A stretch of DNA of 64,000 bases. Source: Haloarcula ordinaria (lineage in GTDB: Archaea; Halobacteriota; Halobacteria; Halobacteriales; Haloarculaceae). Below are positions 18,526 to 27,086 of the stretch, one piece after another. Under the pieces are notes generated by a model that was not told where the DNA came from, searched no databases, and saw only the letters and a list, made by a program, of their open reading frames with translations. The position numbers and the translations under genes are program-made. The stretch's first letter is position 1. Each line of letters opens with the position of its first letter. The stretch is taken from NCBI RefSeq assembly GCF_029338275.1, contig NZ_CP119789.1:2914001-2978000 (forward strand), read 5' to 3'.

Positions 18526-20709
18526 ATGTCCCTGAACCATCCCCGAACGACAGTCCGGATCGGACTCGACGTAGAGCGGGACAAGGACAGGGAACTGCTC
18601 AGCAAACTGTTCACCGAGTACGACGTGTTCGAGTTCTCGGGCGCGGTGCCCGACGGGACGGACCTCTGTATCATCGGGGAGTCCGCGCTGGAACGGTCAG
18701 CAGAGCGGTTCGCCACGTGGCACAGCGAGCAGTCGCCGGTGTTCGCGCCCGTCGCGTTGCTCACGGAGAGCGAGGTCCCGAACTCCCCGGAGGCGTTGGA
18801 AGAAACGCTGTCGAAGTACGTCGATTCGATATACAGCGTCCCGATGTCGAAGGCGGAGCTCAGCGTTCGCGTCGAGAACCTGCTCCGGATGCGGGAGTTC
18901 TCACGCGAACTGAGCGAAGAACAGCAGTTGACGGAGTTGATCTTCGAGTCGAGTCCGCTCGCGAAGCTCGTCGTCGAACCCAACCGGACGGTCGTCCGGG
19001 CGAACGAACGTGCAGGAACGCTGCTCAACGTCGAACCCACGGCACTCGTCGGGCAGCGGTACGACAGCAGCGACTGGACGGCAGTACGGGCCGATGGGAC
19101 CGAGATTCCACCGGCGGAGCGCCCCTTGACGACGGTCTTCGAGACCGGTGAGTCGGTGTACGGCTACGAGTTCGTCCTCGAGCGGGCCGACCGCGACGAC
19201 ATCTGGGCCTCTGCGAACGTGGCCCCGATTCGAAACGAGTCGGGCGACATCATCTACGCCGTCGTGGTTCTCGAAGATATCACGTTGCGGCACATCCAGG
19301 CGAAGACGCTGGAGCAGCAGGTCGACCTGTTCAAGAAATCTCAGGACCTCGCGGACGTCGGCGCGTGGGAGTACAGCCTCCAGACGGCGGAGTTCGACTG
19401 GACGCGGAAGGTGTACCACATCCTGGACGTCCCCAGTGCCGTCACGCCGACGCTCGCGACAACCTTCGAGCAGTTCGCGCCAGAGGACCGCCAGGTGCTG
19501 CAGACCGCGTTCGAACGCGCCATGGAACAGGGGGAACCGTTCGACCTCGAGCTCCGGGTCGGCGATGGGGTCGGCCCCCCTCGCTGGGTCCGAACGGTCG
19601 TCGAACCACAGTACGAAAACGGCAAAGTCGTTCGTCTGCGCGGGTCGATACAAGACGTCACCGACCGGAAGGAGCGGGAGATGGAGCTCCAGCGGATGAC
19701 GAACGCCGTCGAGGAAGCCCCCATCGGAATCGTGCTGTGTGACCCGTCCCAGGCTGACAATCCGATGACCTACGTCAACGAGGGGTTCGTGAACCAGACG
19801 GGCTATTCTCGCGAGGAGGCACTCGGACGCAACTGTCGGTTCCTGCAGGGCGAAGACACCGACGAGGCGACCGTCGCGAAACTCCGCCGGGCCATCGACG
19901 CCGAGGAGCCGGTCTCGGTCACCATCCGGAACTACCGCGCCGACGGGTCGCAGTACTGGAACCGGCTCGAGGTCGCACCGGTCCGCGACGACGACGGGAC
20001 CGTGGTGAACTTCATCGGGTTCCAGCAGGACGTCACCCCGCTCGTCGAGCGACAGCGACAGCTCCAGTTGCTCGATAGATACCTGCGACACAACATCCGG
20101 AACAAGATGAACGTCATCATGGGGCAGGCGGAGTTGATACAGGACAACAGCCACCCGCCAGTGACGGACTACGCCGACACCATCGAGCAGACGAGCGTCG
20201 CGCTCCTCGGAAACGTCGAGAAAGAGCGACAGATCATCAAGGTCCTCCGGGCGGAACCGGCTTCGACGCGGTTCGAACTGATGGACTTGCTCCAGTCGAT
20301 GGTCGCCGAGTTGACCGAGGAGTACCCCGACGCGGACGTCTCGGTGTCAGGCCCGGAGTCAGTGGACGTGACCGCGATTCCGGAGCTCACGCTCGCACTC
20401 GAGGAGCTCGTCCGGAACGCCATCGAGCACAACGACGCGGCCACGCCGACGGTCGAACTCGTGGTCGAGACCGAGGGCGACGCCGTCCGCGTAGACGTCG
20501 TCGACGACGGCCCCGGAATCCCGGAGATGGAGGTCGAGGTCCTCAGGGACGCCGACGCCGAGTCGGCGGTGTACCACGGACGCGGACTGGGACTCTGGCT
20601 GGTGTACCTAGTCGTCCGGCACTCGGGCGGCGACCTGGCGTTCGAGGAGCGGGCGTCGGGTGGGACCGTCGTCTCGGTCACGATACCGACTCCAGGCGAG
20701 ACGCACTGA
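18526..20709 (+). CDS. sensor histidine kinase with PAS domains and a canonical LOV photosensory domain
   Basis: The product is 727 residues. Residues 1-130 resemble a receiver-like fold lacking a clear phospho-acceptor. PAS domains lie at about 136-255 and 273-382. A LOV domain lies at about 388-503 and carries GRNCRFLQGEDTDEATVAKL (Cys437 as flavin-adduct Cys, with neighbouring Asn436, Arg438, Gln441), Asn469 in RNYRADG, Asn479 in QYWNR and Gln500 in FIGFQQD. These are the flavin-contacting positions of plant and bacterial LOV domains. The kinase part has LDRYLRHNIRNKMNVIMGQA (His522), an N-box (ELVRNAIEHND), DDGPGIP and GRGLGLWLV. It is soluble. No response regulator is adjacent, as is usual in haloarchaea. 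Blue-light sensing is inferred from these residues. Confidence 0.88.
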   Translation: MSLNHPRTTVRIGLDVERDKDRELLSKLFTEYDVFEFSGAVPDGTDLCIIGESALERSAERFATWHSEQSPVFAPVALLTESEVPNSPEALEETLSKYVDSIYSVPMSKAELSVRVENLLRMREFSRELSEEQQLTELIFESSPLAKLVVEPNRTVVRANERAGTLLNVEPTALVGQRYDSSDWTAVRADGTEIPPAERPLTTVFETGESVYGYEFVLERADRDDIWASANVAPIRNESGDIIYAVVVLEDITLRHIQAKTLEQQVDLFKKSQDLADVGAWEYSLQTAEFDWTRKVYHILDVPSAVTPTLATTFEQFAPEDRQVLQTAFERAMEQGEPFDLELRVGDGVGPPRWVRTVVEPQYENGKVVRLRGSIQDVTDRKEREMELQRMTNAVEEAPIGIVLCDPSQADNPMTYVNEGFVNQTGYSREEALGRNCRFLQGEDTDEATVAKLRRAIDAEEPVSVTIRNYRADGSQYWNRLEVAPVRDDDGTVVNFIGFQQDVTPLVERQRQLQLLDRYLRHNIRNKMNVIMGQAELIQDNSHPPVTDYADTIEQTSVALLGNVEKERQIIKVLRAEPASTRFELMDLLQSMVAELTEEYPDADVSVSGPESVDVTAIPELTLALEELVRNAIEHNDAATPTVELVVETEGDAVRVDVVDDGPGIPEMEVEVLRDADAESAVYHGRGLGLWLVYLVVRHSGGDLAFEERASGGTVVSVTIPTPGETH

Positions 20710-20767
20710 GAGAACGCCGGGAACGAGACAGACTGCGCAGCGCCGCCGCACCAGCGCGAACGGCGGT

Positions 20768-21823
20768 TCAGCTGGGCGTCGGTGTCTCCGACACCGGCGT
20801 CTCGTTGTCGGTCGTCCCGTCGTCCGTCGTCTCGTTGTCCGCAGTCTCATTCGTCGGCTCCTCAGCAGGCATATCGGCCGACCCGCCCGAGGTCGACTGG
20901 CCGCCGACGAGGAACTCGAGCAGGTTCCCGACGAACACCTCGTTGTCGGCGTCGTACACCTCGTTGGCGCCGATGAAGTCCGAGTCGGCGACGAACACCA
21001 TGCTGCCGTTGCGGGCGGCCGTGACGTAGGCCCCTTCACGGCGGGTCTCCAGCGTCCGCGTGCCCTCGGCCGCGGTCAGGAGCGTCTTCGTCTCGCCAGG
21101 GTTCCGGACGATGACCTGGCCGGCCGTGTCGAACGTGACCGTGTCGACACCCCGGAGCAGGGCCCCACTCCCCGGTGGCGACGCGTAGATGCTCTTGAAG
21201 TTGTTGTCGTTGGCGTCGTCGTCGATGTTGTACAGCGGCTCGGAGCCGACGCGGAAGCCGTAGGCGCGCGCGAGCTCCTCCGGGCCGAAGGACACCTGGC
21301 GGACCGACGAGAAGAGGCCACCGCCGACGCTGGCCTGCGTCGGTTCGGCGAGGACCACCACGCGTCCGCCGTCGTCCATGAAGTCCTTCACGGCCTCGCG
21401 TTCGGCCGGCTTGAACGCGCCCCGCGGGTTGATGACCAGGAGGGCGTCGTGGCGCTCGAGCGTGGTGTCGTACCGGTCACCGCCCTTCCCCTTCGAGAAG
21501 TTGAGCTCGTGGCCGGCCTCGAACAGCGCGTCGCCGACCGGTTCGAGGTCCTCCTCGGAGAACCCGTTGCTGTGGCGGGTGTCGACGAGGATGGACTTGG
21601 GTTCGGCGTCCGTCTCGACCGTTATCTCGCCGTCCTCGGGGTCCTGGGGGTCCGAGAGCGCGTCGGGCTGGTAGTGCGACGGCGACTGACCCTCGACGGC
21701 GTCGCCGGAGCCGGTATCGACCACGCCGGACCCGAGGAACCCGATGAGCGCGACGGCGGCGAGCAGGACGACGACGACGGCGATGAACGTCGCGATCAGG
21801 GTCACGAGACGGCCCTCAGCCAT
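20768..21823 (-). CDS. DUF4350 domain membrane-anchored protein
   Basis: The product is 351 residues. One N-terminal membrane helix (LIATFIAVVVVLLAAVALIG) is followed by an extracytoplasmic domain with SILVDTRHSNGFSEEDLEPV and DALLVINPRGAFKPAEREAV, typical of DUF4350 (a Rossmann-like, GATase/ABC-auxiliary-like domain). The Thr/Asn/Glu-rich C-terminal tail (NETADNETTDDGTTDNETPV) has several NxT sites and could be glycosylated. It overlaps the end of the sppA-like gene by 8 bp, so the two are co-translated. Function is unknown; surface-protein quality control is possible only by association. Confidence 0.8.
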   Translation of the reverse strand: MAEGRLVTLIATFIAVVVVLLAAVALIGFLGSGVVDTGSGDAVEGQSPSHYQPDALSDPQDPEDGEITVETDAEPKSILVDTRHSNGFSEEDLEPVGDALFEAGHELNFSKGKGGDRYDTTLERHDALLVINPRGAFKPAEREAVKDFMDDGGRVVVLAEPTQASVGGGLFSSVRQVSFGPEELARAYGFRVGSEPLYNIDDDANDNNFKSIYASPPGSGALLRGVDTVTFDTAGQVIVRNPGETKTLLTAAEGTRTLETRREGAYVTAARNGSMVFVADSDFIGANEVYDADNEVFVGNLLEFLVGGQSTSGGSADMPAEEPTNETADNETTDDGTTDNETPVSETPTPS

Positions 21824-22769
21824 CGGTCACCACCTCCGTGCCGTTCGTCTGGGCACGCGGGACGCCCCAGACGGCCCAGTACTTCACTGGCTGGACGAAC
21901 TCGCTCTCTGCCTTTCCTGTCCGGTTGACGTAGACGAAGTCGCCCTCGACGCGCTCGACCTTGTTCTGGAGGACGATGACCGTCACGTCAGCGCCGGCAT
22001 CGTCGTAGGTGACGCCGTAGTTGTCGCCCTGAATCTCGTCGGAGAGGCTCGCGGCGCGCTGGATGGCGGTGCCGCTGTCGCCGATACGGTCGGCGAACCC
22101 GTTCTCGACGGCGGTGGCACCGAGATACACGTCGGCGTTCTCGACCTCCTCCTGTGGGACCGAGAGGTCCTCGCCCCGGTGGCGCATCACCGTCCCGACG
22201 AAGGCGCTCTGGAGCGTCTCGATGTCGGAGCGGATCTGGTCACGGCTCACCTGTGCCTTATCCGGCCCGGACCGGACGAACGTCTCGCCCTGTTGCTCGG
22301 CGCCCTCGATTGCGCTCAGCGGGGCCGAGACGATGACGCCGACGCTACCGACGGTCGAGCTGGGCTTGACGATTATCTCGTCGGCCGGCACGATGCCGTA
22401 GTACCCGCCGGAGGCCGCGACGCCCTGGACGTAGGCGACGACCGGCATCTCGCGGGCGGTCCGGTTGACCGCGAGGTAGAACTCCTCGCTCGAATCCACG
22501 GGGCCGCCGGAGCTGTCGATACGGAGGACCACGGCGGCGATTGATTCGTTCTGTCTCGCCTCCCGGAGCGAGTCTCGCACAGCGTTGACGTTGCCGTCGT
22601 CCGTCGACCCGCGGAGCGTGATGACCGCGACCTGTTTCTGGTCGGGCCCGGAGACCTGGACGGCGCTCAGGACGAACGGGGCGACGGTGGCGACGACGAC
22701 GATGGCGGCGGTGATGACGACGATATACGAGGCAACGGTCGCCGGCGTTGCTCTGTCGACGATACCCAT
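21816..22769 (-). CDS. sppA: S49 family signal peptide peptidase (SppA-type)
   Basis: The protein is about 317 residues with an N-terminal membrane anchor (VASYIVVITAAIVVVATVAP) and a crotonase-like protease domain. VLRIDSSGGPVDSSEEFY gives the oxyanion region, YVQGVAASGGYYGIVPADEI the catalytic Ser, and SSTVGSVGVIVSAPLSAIEG with the Lys of RSGPDKAQVSRDQ the Ser-Lys dyad. It degrades remnant signal peptides or membrane protein fragments. ATG 22769 (MGIVDRATPATV) is chosen over 22811 because the extra residues are not membrane-like. It is the first gene of a two-gene unit with the DUF4350 protein. Confidence 0.88.
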   Translation of the reverse strand: MGIVDRATPATVASYIVVITAAIVVVATVAPFVLSAVQVSGPDQKQVAVITLRGSTDDGNVNAVRDSLREARQNESIAAVVLRIDSSGGPVDSSEEFYLAVNRTAREMPVVAYVQGVAASGGYYGIVPADEIIVKPSSTVGSVGVIVSAPLSAIEGAEQQGETFVRSGPDKAQVSRDQIRSDIETLQSAFVGTVMRHRGEDLSVPQEEVENADVYLGATAVENGFADRIGDSGTAIQRAASLSDEIQGDNYGVTYDDAGADVTVIVLQNKVERVEGDFVYVNRTGKAESEFVQPVKYWAVWGVPRAQTNGTEVVTDG

Positions 22770-22891
22770 GGGGCCACTAGCGGCGTGGGGGACGTAAAGG
22801 TTCGTCAGCACTTAGCACGCGAAGGTAGTCGATGGGAAAGCGGGGACGCCGGTGGCAGCGCACGGCGAAGCGGGGAGCGGGGACTGCCGGC

Positions 22892-25132
22892 TCACCCGAA
22901 CAGCCGTTCGAGCAGGCTGCGCGAGCGGTGTTTCTCGGCCAGCAGCACCGAGCACTCCACGTCGTCGACCACGTCGAGGACGAGCGAGCCGGAGACGAGC
23001 CGGCGCAACAGCCCCTCCTCGGTCGCACCGATGATGAGCATGGTCGCGTCCTCGGCGGCGCGCTCGATGGCCGTCTCGACGTCGCCCGTCTCGGGCCGCA
23101 GCGTCACGTCGGTCAGCTCGTGGTCGGCCGCCCACGATTCGAGGAACTCGCGGGCATCGTCCTCGTCGTCGGCGACGTTGAGGAGCGTCACCTCCGAGTC
23201 GTACTCTGTCTGGAGCATCCGCGCGATGCCGGCCGAGAGGTCAGAGTCCGGCCCGCCGGCGGTCGGCAGGAGGATGCGCGACGGGTCGAACCCGCGGTCG
23301 CGCAACACGAGGAAGTCACACGGGACGCTCTGGGTGAGTTCGTCCATCGCCGACTCCGCGCGGCCGGGGGACCCGTGGGAGTTGGGGCCCCAGCCCATCA
23401 CGACGAGGTCGGCGTCGTGGGTCTTGGCGGCGTCGAATATCTCCTCGAAGGAGCGATGTGAGAGGATGGTGTGGGTCTCGACGTCGACGCCGAACGTCTC
23501 CGCGTCCTCCCGGGCCGTCTCGAGGAGCTGCGCCGAGGACGCGTCGATCTCGTCGGCGCGTTCGGCCGCGCTGGCCAGGGCCGTCTGGTCCGGGACGGTG
23601 ATGATGTGGGACGCGACCACGGTCCCCCCGCGCTGTTTCGCGACCGCACTGGCGAGCGTGATGAGGTCCTTCTCGTGGGCGGGGTTGGCGAGCGGGACCA
23701 TCACACGGTACTCGCCGCCGTCGGGTTGGACCTGTGCAGCGGTGTTGACCGCCACGTCGGGGAGGTCGTCGGCCCGCGAGAGGACGTACTGCGAGAGGAT
23801 ACCCTGTTTCTCCGTCCGGGTGCGGGCGTAGAGCACGTACCAGACAACGGCTGCCGCGCTGATGCCGAAGGTGAGCAACAGGGCGTCGCTGGCGACGAAG
23901 GCGAGCAGAGCGAAGGAGAGTATCGCACCAAGGATGGGGAGCAGCGGGAACAGCGGGACGATGAACTCCGGTTCGTACTCCTCGGGCGCGACGTAGCGCA
24001 TCACGATGAGCGCGAAGTTCAGCAGGCCGTAGATAACCAGGTGGAGGCCGGACGCGGCGCCCGAGAGCAGCGTCAGGTCGCCGATGACGATGAACAGCAG
24101 GATGAGCCCGCCGGTGATGCCGATGGCGCGGTACGGCGTCCCGAAGCGGGGGTGAATCTCGTTGAGCGCCGGCGTGACGATGCGGTCACGCCCCATCGCG
24201 AAGTTGATGCGCGAGGACGCCAGGATGGAGGCGTTCGCGCTCGACGCGGTCGCGAGCAGGCCGCCGAACAGCAGCGCGCCGCCCATCAGCGCACCCTGGA
24301 GGTACTGACCGACCTCGACGACGGCGATGGGGTTCTCCTGCCCGCTCGTGATGACGTCGGCGATGAAGCCCTGCGGGACGGCCGCGCTCATGATGACGAG
24401 CACCAGCGCGTAGATGACCGTCACGATGACGACGCTGCCGATGACCGCCCGCGGGAGGTTCTTCCCCGGCTCCTTGATCTCCTCGGCGACGCTCGTAATC
24501 TGGACGAAGCCGAGGTAGGAGACGAAGATGAGGCCCGTCGTCTCCAGCGTCGCGACGACGCTGCTGGGGTCCGGGAGGTTCCCCGGCTGGGCCCGGAGCG
24601 TCCCGAGCAGCGTGAACACCGCCAGGATGGCGACCAGCAGGACGACGATGACGTTCTGCAGGCGCCCGGTCTCCTTCGCGCCGACGTAGTTGACGACGAT
24701 GAACAGCGCCGCGCCGACGAGCGCGGCGATTTTGACGATTGAGAACGACACCGGCCCGAGCGCGAGCGTCCCGCTGATACCGAAGATACGTGCGATGTAG
24801 CGGCCGAACCCGACCATGTAGAAGGCGCTGGCGAAGGCCAGCCCGAGCCAGTTTGCCCACCCGGCGACCGAGCCAAAGAGCGGCCCGAGCGCGTGGTTGA
24901 CGTAGTAGTACGCGCCGCCGGACTTCGGCATCGCCGTCCCGAGTTCGCTGGCCGACAGCGCCGTGAACATGGCGATGACGCCGCCGAGGACGAACGCGAC
25001 GGCCGCGAGCGACCCGGCGTTGAGGATGGCCTCGCCCGGCAGGACGAAGATGCCCGCGCCGATCATCGTCCCGACGCCGATGGTCAGCGCGGCGAGCGGG
25101 CCGAGGTCCTTCGCGAGTTCCTCGTCACCCAT
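22892..25132 (-). CDS. APC-family amino acid transporter fused to two universal-stress-protein domains
   Basis: The product is about 746 residues. Residues 1-430 form a 12-helix APC transporter: LGPLAALTIGVGTMIGAGIF has the unwound helix-1 GxG motif, and ELGTAMPKSGGAYYYVNHAL the helix-3 region. Two cytoplasmic USP domains follow. The first starts YRVMVPLANPAHEKDLI and has LVVMGWGPNSHGSPG as nucleotide loop. The second starts ILLPTAGGPDSDLSAGI with MLIIGATEEG. ATG 25132 (MGDEELAKDLG) is used since earlier residues are non-homologous. It overlaps the upstream stand-alone uspA by 8 bp. The USP domains may gate transport in response to nucleotide binding. Confidence 0.9.
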   Translation of the reverse strand: MGDEELAKDLGPLAALTIGVGTMIGAGIFVLPGEAILNAGSLAAVAFVLGGVIAMFTALSASELGTAMPKSGGAYYYVNHALGPLFGSVAGWANWLGLAFASAFYMVGFGRYIARIFGISGTLALGPVSFSIVKIAALVGAALFIVVNYVGAKETGRLQNVIVVLLVAILAVFTLLGTLRAQPGNLPDPSSVVATLETTGLIFVSYLGFVQITSVAEEIKEPGKNLPRAVIGSVVIVTVIYALVLVIMSAAVPQGFIADVITSGQENPIAVVEVGQYLQGALMGGALLFGGLLATASSANASILASSRINFAMGRDRIVTPALNEIHPRFGTPYRAIGITGGLILLFIVIGDLTLLSGAASGLHLVIYGLLNFALIVMRYVAPEEYEPEFIVPLFPLLPILGAILSFALLAFVASDALLLTFGISAAAVVWYVLYARTRTEKQGILSQYVLSRADDLPDVAVNTAAQVQPDGGEYRVMVPLANPAHEKDLITLASAVAKQRGGTVVASHIITVPDQTALASAAERADEIDASSAQLLETAREDAETFGVDVETHTILSHRSFEEIFDAAKTHDADLVVMGWGPNSHGSPGRAESAMDELTQSVPCDFLVLRDRGFDPSRILLPTAGGPDSDLSAGIARMLQTEYDSEVTLLNVADDEDDAREFLESWAADHELTDVTLRPETGDVETAIERAAEDATMLIIGATEEGLLRRLVSGSLVLDVVDDVECSVLLAEKHRSRSLLERLFG

Positions 25133-25574
25133 CGTCGGTACCCGCTTCCTCATCGCCGTCCGACGCGTGCTCCGTGTCTGGCAGGACCACGACGGGCCGG
25201 TCGTTCTCAGTGACCAGTCCGAGCGCGACGTCGCCGGTGACGAGGCGGATGAAGCGGTTCCCGCCACGCGGGGTCACGACGATGGCTGACGCGTCGATGT
25301 CGTCGGCCGCCTCGAATATCGTGTCGACGACGTCCGTCCCGTAGTATATCTCGCTGTCGACGTCACCGAGGACGACGCGCGCGGCCTCGAACATCTCCTC
25401 GGCCGCGAGTTCGCGCTGTTCGACGCCGGCCTTGTCCATCGCGCCGCCGGCCTTCTCGACGACGTTGACGAGGACGACCTCGCCGTACGCCTGGGCAGCG
25501 AGCGCCCGCGCCGACGTGACCGCGTCCTCCTCGCTCGCGACGGGCAGGAGGACACGCTCTAACAGGTCAGCCAT
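25125..25574 (-). CDS. universal stress protein UspA family
   Basis: The protein is 149 residues: MADLLERVLLPVASEEDAVT, then VVLVNVVEK and SAIVVTPRGGNRFIRLVTGD with the G-rich ATP-binding loop and DRPVVVLPD at the end of the domain. The loop reads GGNRFIRLVTGDVA, close to the G2xG9G(S/T) pattern though not exact. The acidic tail (SDGDEEAGTDDG) is typical of halophiles. It overlaps the transporter gene start by 8 bp, so the free USP probably works with the transporter-bound USP domains. ATG 25574 is the only start that fits the family. Confidence 0.88.
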   Translation of the reverse strand: MADLLERVLLPVASEEDAVTSARALAAQAYGEVVLVNVVEKAGGAMDKAGVEQRELAAEEMFEAARVVLGDVDSEIYYGTDVVDTIFEAADDIDASAIVVTPRGGNRFIRLVTGDVALGLVTENDRPVVVLPDTEHASDGDEEAGTDDG

Positions 25575-25751
25575 GGTGTGACCTCCGGATGGGCGTCCCG
25601 AGTGTGCGGACGGCCGTAAGCGACTGGTACATACCCACCTCCCCGGGCGCGTCGCTAATAAACTCCGGGAATCTGACCGGTTGCCCCGATGGAAACCGAC
25701 TTCACTCGGCCGCCGCAACGAAGTGGACATGAACGACGAGGTGGCGCGCCG

Positions 25752-27083
25752 ATGTACGTCATAGTCGTCGGGGCCGGCGAAGTCGGGTCGACCATCGCCG
25801 AGAGCCTCGCGGATAGCCACGACGTGGCCGTCATCGACATCGACGGCGAACGCGTCGAGAGCCTGGTCTACGAGGTCGACGTCCTGGGCGTGCAGGGCGA
25901 CGGCGCCGAACTGGAGACGCTCCACGAGGCCGGTATCGAGACGGCCGACATGGTCATCGCCAGCACCGACGACGACGAGACGAACATCGTCACCTGCGGG
26001 ACGGCCAAGACCGTCGCGGACGCCTTCACCATCTCGCGGGTGAAGAACGCGAAGTTCCTCAAGACGTGGTCGCACTCGAAGGGCGCCTTCGGCGTCGACT
26101 ACATGGTCGCGACGAACCTGATGACCGCCGAGACCATCACGCGGGTCATCGGCCTGCCGGCGGCCAGCGACGTCGAGACGTTCGCCGACGGCGTCGTCCA
26201 GATGGCGGAGTTCGAAATCGGTGCGGCCAGCCCGGTCGCCGACCAGACCGTCGCCGAGGCCGACCGCTACGAGTCGTTGACCTTCGCCGCTATCCTGACC
26301 GACGACGACGTCATCATCCCGCGCGGGGACACGGTCCTCGAAGCGGGGACCAAGGTGGTCGTCATCGGAAGCCGTGAGAGCGTCCACACATTCGCCCACG
26401 AAGTGGCGCCCGACATCGACAGCGCGCGGGACGTCTTGGTGGTGGGAGGCAGCGACATCGGCTTCCACACCGCCCGGATGCTCCAGGAGCGGGGCCTCCG
26501 CCCGCGGCTCATCGAACGCGATCCCGAACGGGCCCGCGAGCTGGCGGAGGAACTCCCGGGGACCACCGTCCTCGAGAGCGACGCGACAGACCGGGAATTC
26601 CTCGAGCGCGAGCACATCGAGGCCGTCGACGCCGTGGTCGCGACGCTGGATAGCGACGAGAAGAACCTGCTCGCTGCGCTGCTGGCGAAACGCCTGGGCG
26701 CCGACCGGGCTGTCGCCGTGGTCGACGCCGGCGAGTACGTCCAGCTGTTCGAGGCCGTCGGCATCGACGTCGCCATCAACCCCCGGGAGGTGACCGCCGA
26801 GGAGATAACGCGGTTCACCCACGAACACGGCGCCGAGAACGTCGCCATCATCGAGTCCGACCGAGCGGAGGTACTGGAGATAGAGGTCGACGCGGACAGC
26901 GTCCTCGCGGACCGGACAATCCAGGAGGCCGTCGCCGACCTGCCGGCGGGGGTCGTCATCGGCGCCATCACACGTGACGGCAACCTCGTCATCCCCCGTG
27001 GTGACACCGTCGTCCACGAGGGCGACCACGTCGTCGTGTTCATCGATACCGACGTCCTCGACGAGGCCAGCGCGGCGCTGTGA
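25752..27083 (+). CDS. trkA: Trk potassium uptake regulatory protein TrkA
   Basis: The product is 443 residues with two RCK units. The first has MYVIVVGAGEVGSTIAESLA with the GxGxxG and the acidic end VAVIDID. The second, near residue 225, has DVLVVGGSDIGFHTARMLQE. Each is followed by a TrkA-C domain containing an IPRGDTVLEAGTKVVVIG or VIPRGDTVVHEGDHVVVF strand pair. It binds NAD(H)/ATP and gates the TrkH channel. ATG 25752 is chosen over 25689 because the homology starts there. It is convergent with trkH, with 3 bp between the stops. Confidence 0.95.
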   Translation: MYVIVVGAGEVGSTIAESLADSHDVAVIDIDGERVESLVYEVDVLGVQGDGAELETLHEAGIETADMVIASTDDDETNIVTCGTAKTVADAFTISRVKNAKFLKTWSHSKGAFGVDYMVATNLMTAETITRVIGLPAASDVETFADGVVQMAEFEIGAASPVADQTVAEADRYESLTFAAILTDDDVIIPRGDTVLEAGTKVVVIGSRESVHTFAHEVAPDIDSARDVLVVGGSDIGFHTARMLQERGLRPRLIERDPERARELAEELPGTTVLESDATDREFLEREHIEAVDAVVATLDSDEKNLLAALLAKRLGADRAVAVVDAGEYVQLFEAVGIDVAINPREVTAEEITRFTHEHGAENVAIIESDRAEVLEIEVDADSVLADRTIQEAVADLPAGVVIGAITRDGNLVIPRGDTVVHEGDHVVVFIDTDVLDEASAAL

Positions 27084-27086
27084 CGC

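Noticed and set aside
18192..19040. Minus-strand frame of 282 codons over the LOV kinase start
   Set aside because: Ser/Arg-rich antisense of the kinase; no motif.
20660..21928. Plus-strand frame of 422 codons over the DUF4350 gene
   Set aside because: Arg/Val-rich translation opposite a convincing acidic membrane-anchored protein; a compositional shadow.
25575..27029. Long minus-strand frame of several hundred codons upstream of the uspA start
   Set aside because: It is the antisense of trkA. GC-rich haloarchaeal genes keep opposite frames open, and the translation has no domain. Only the part from ATG 25574 to 25125 is a real gene.
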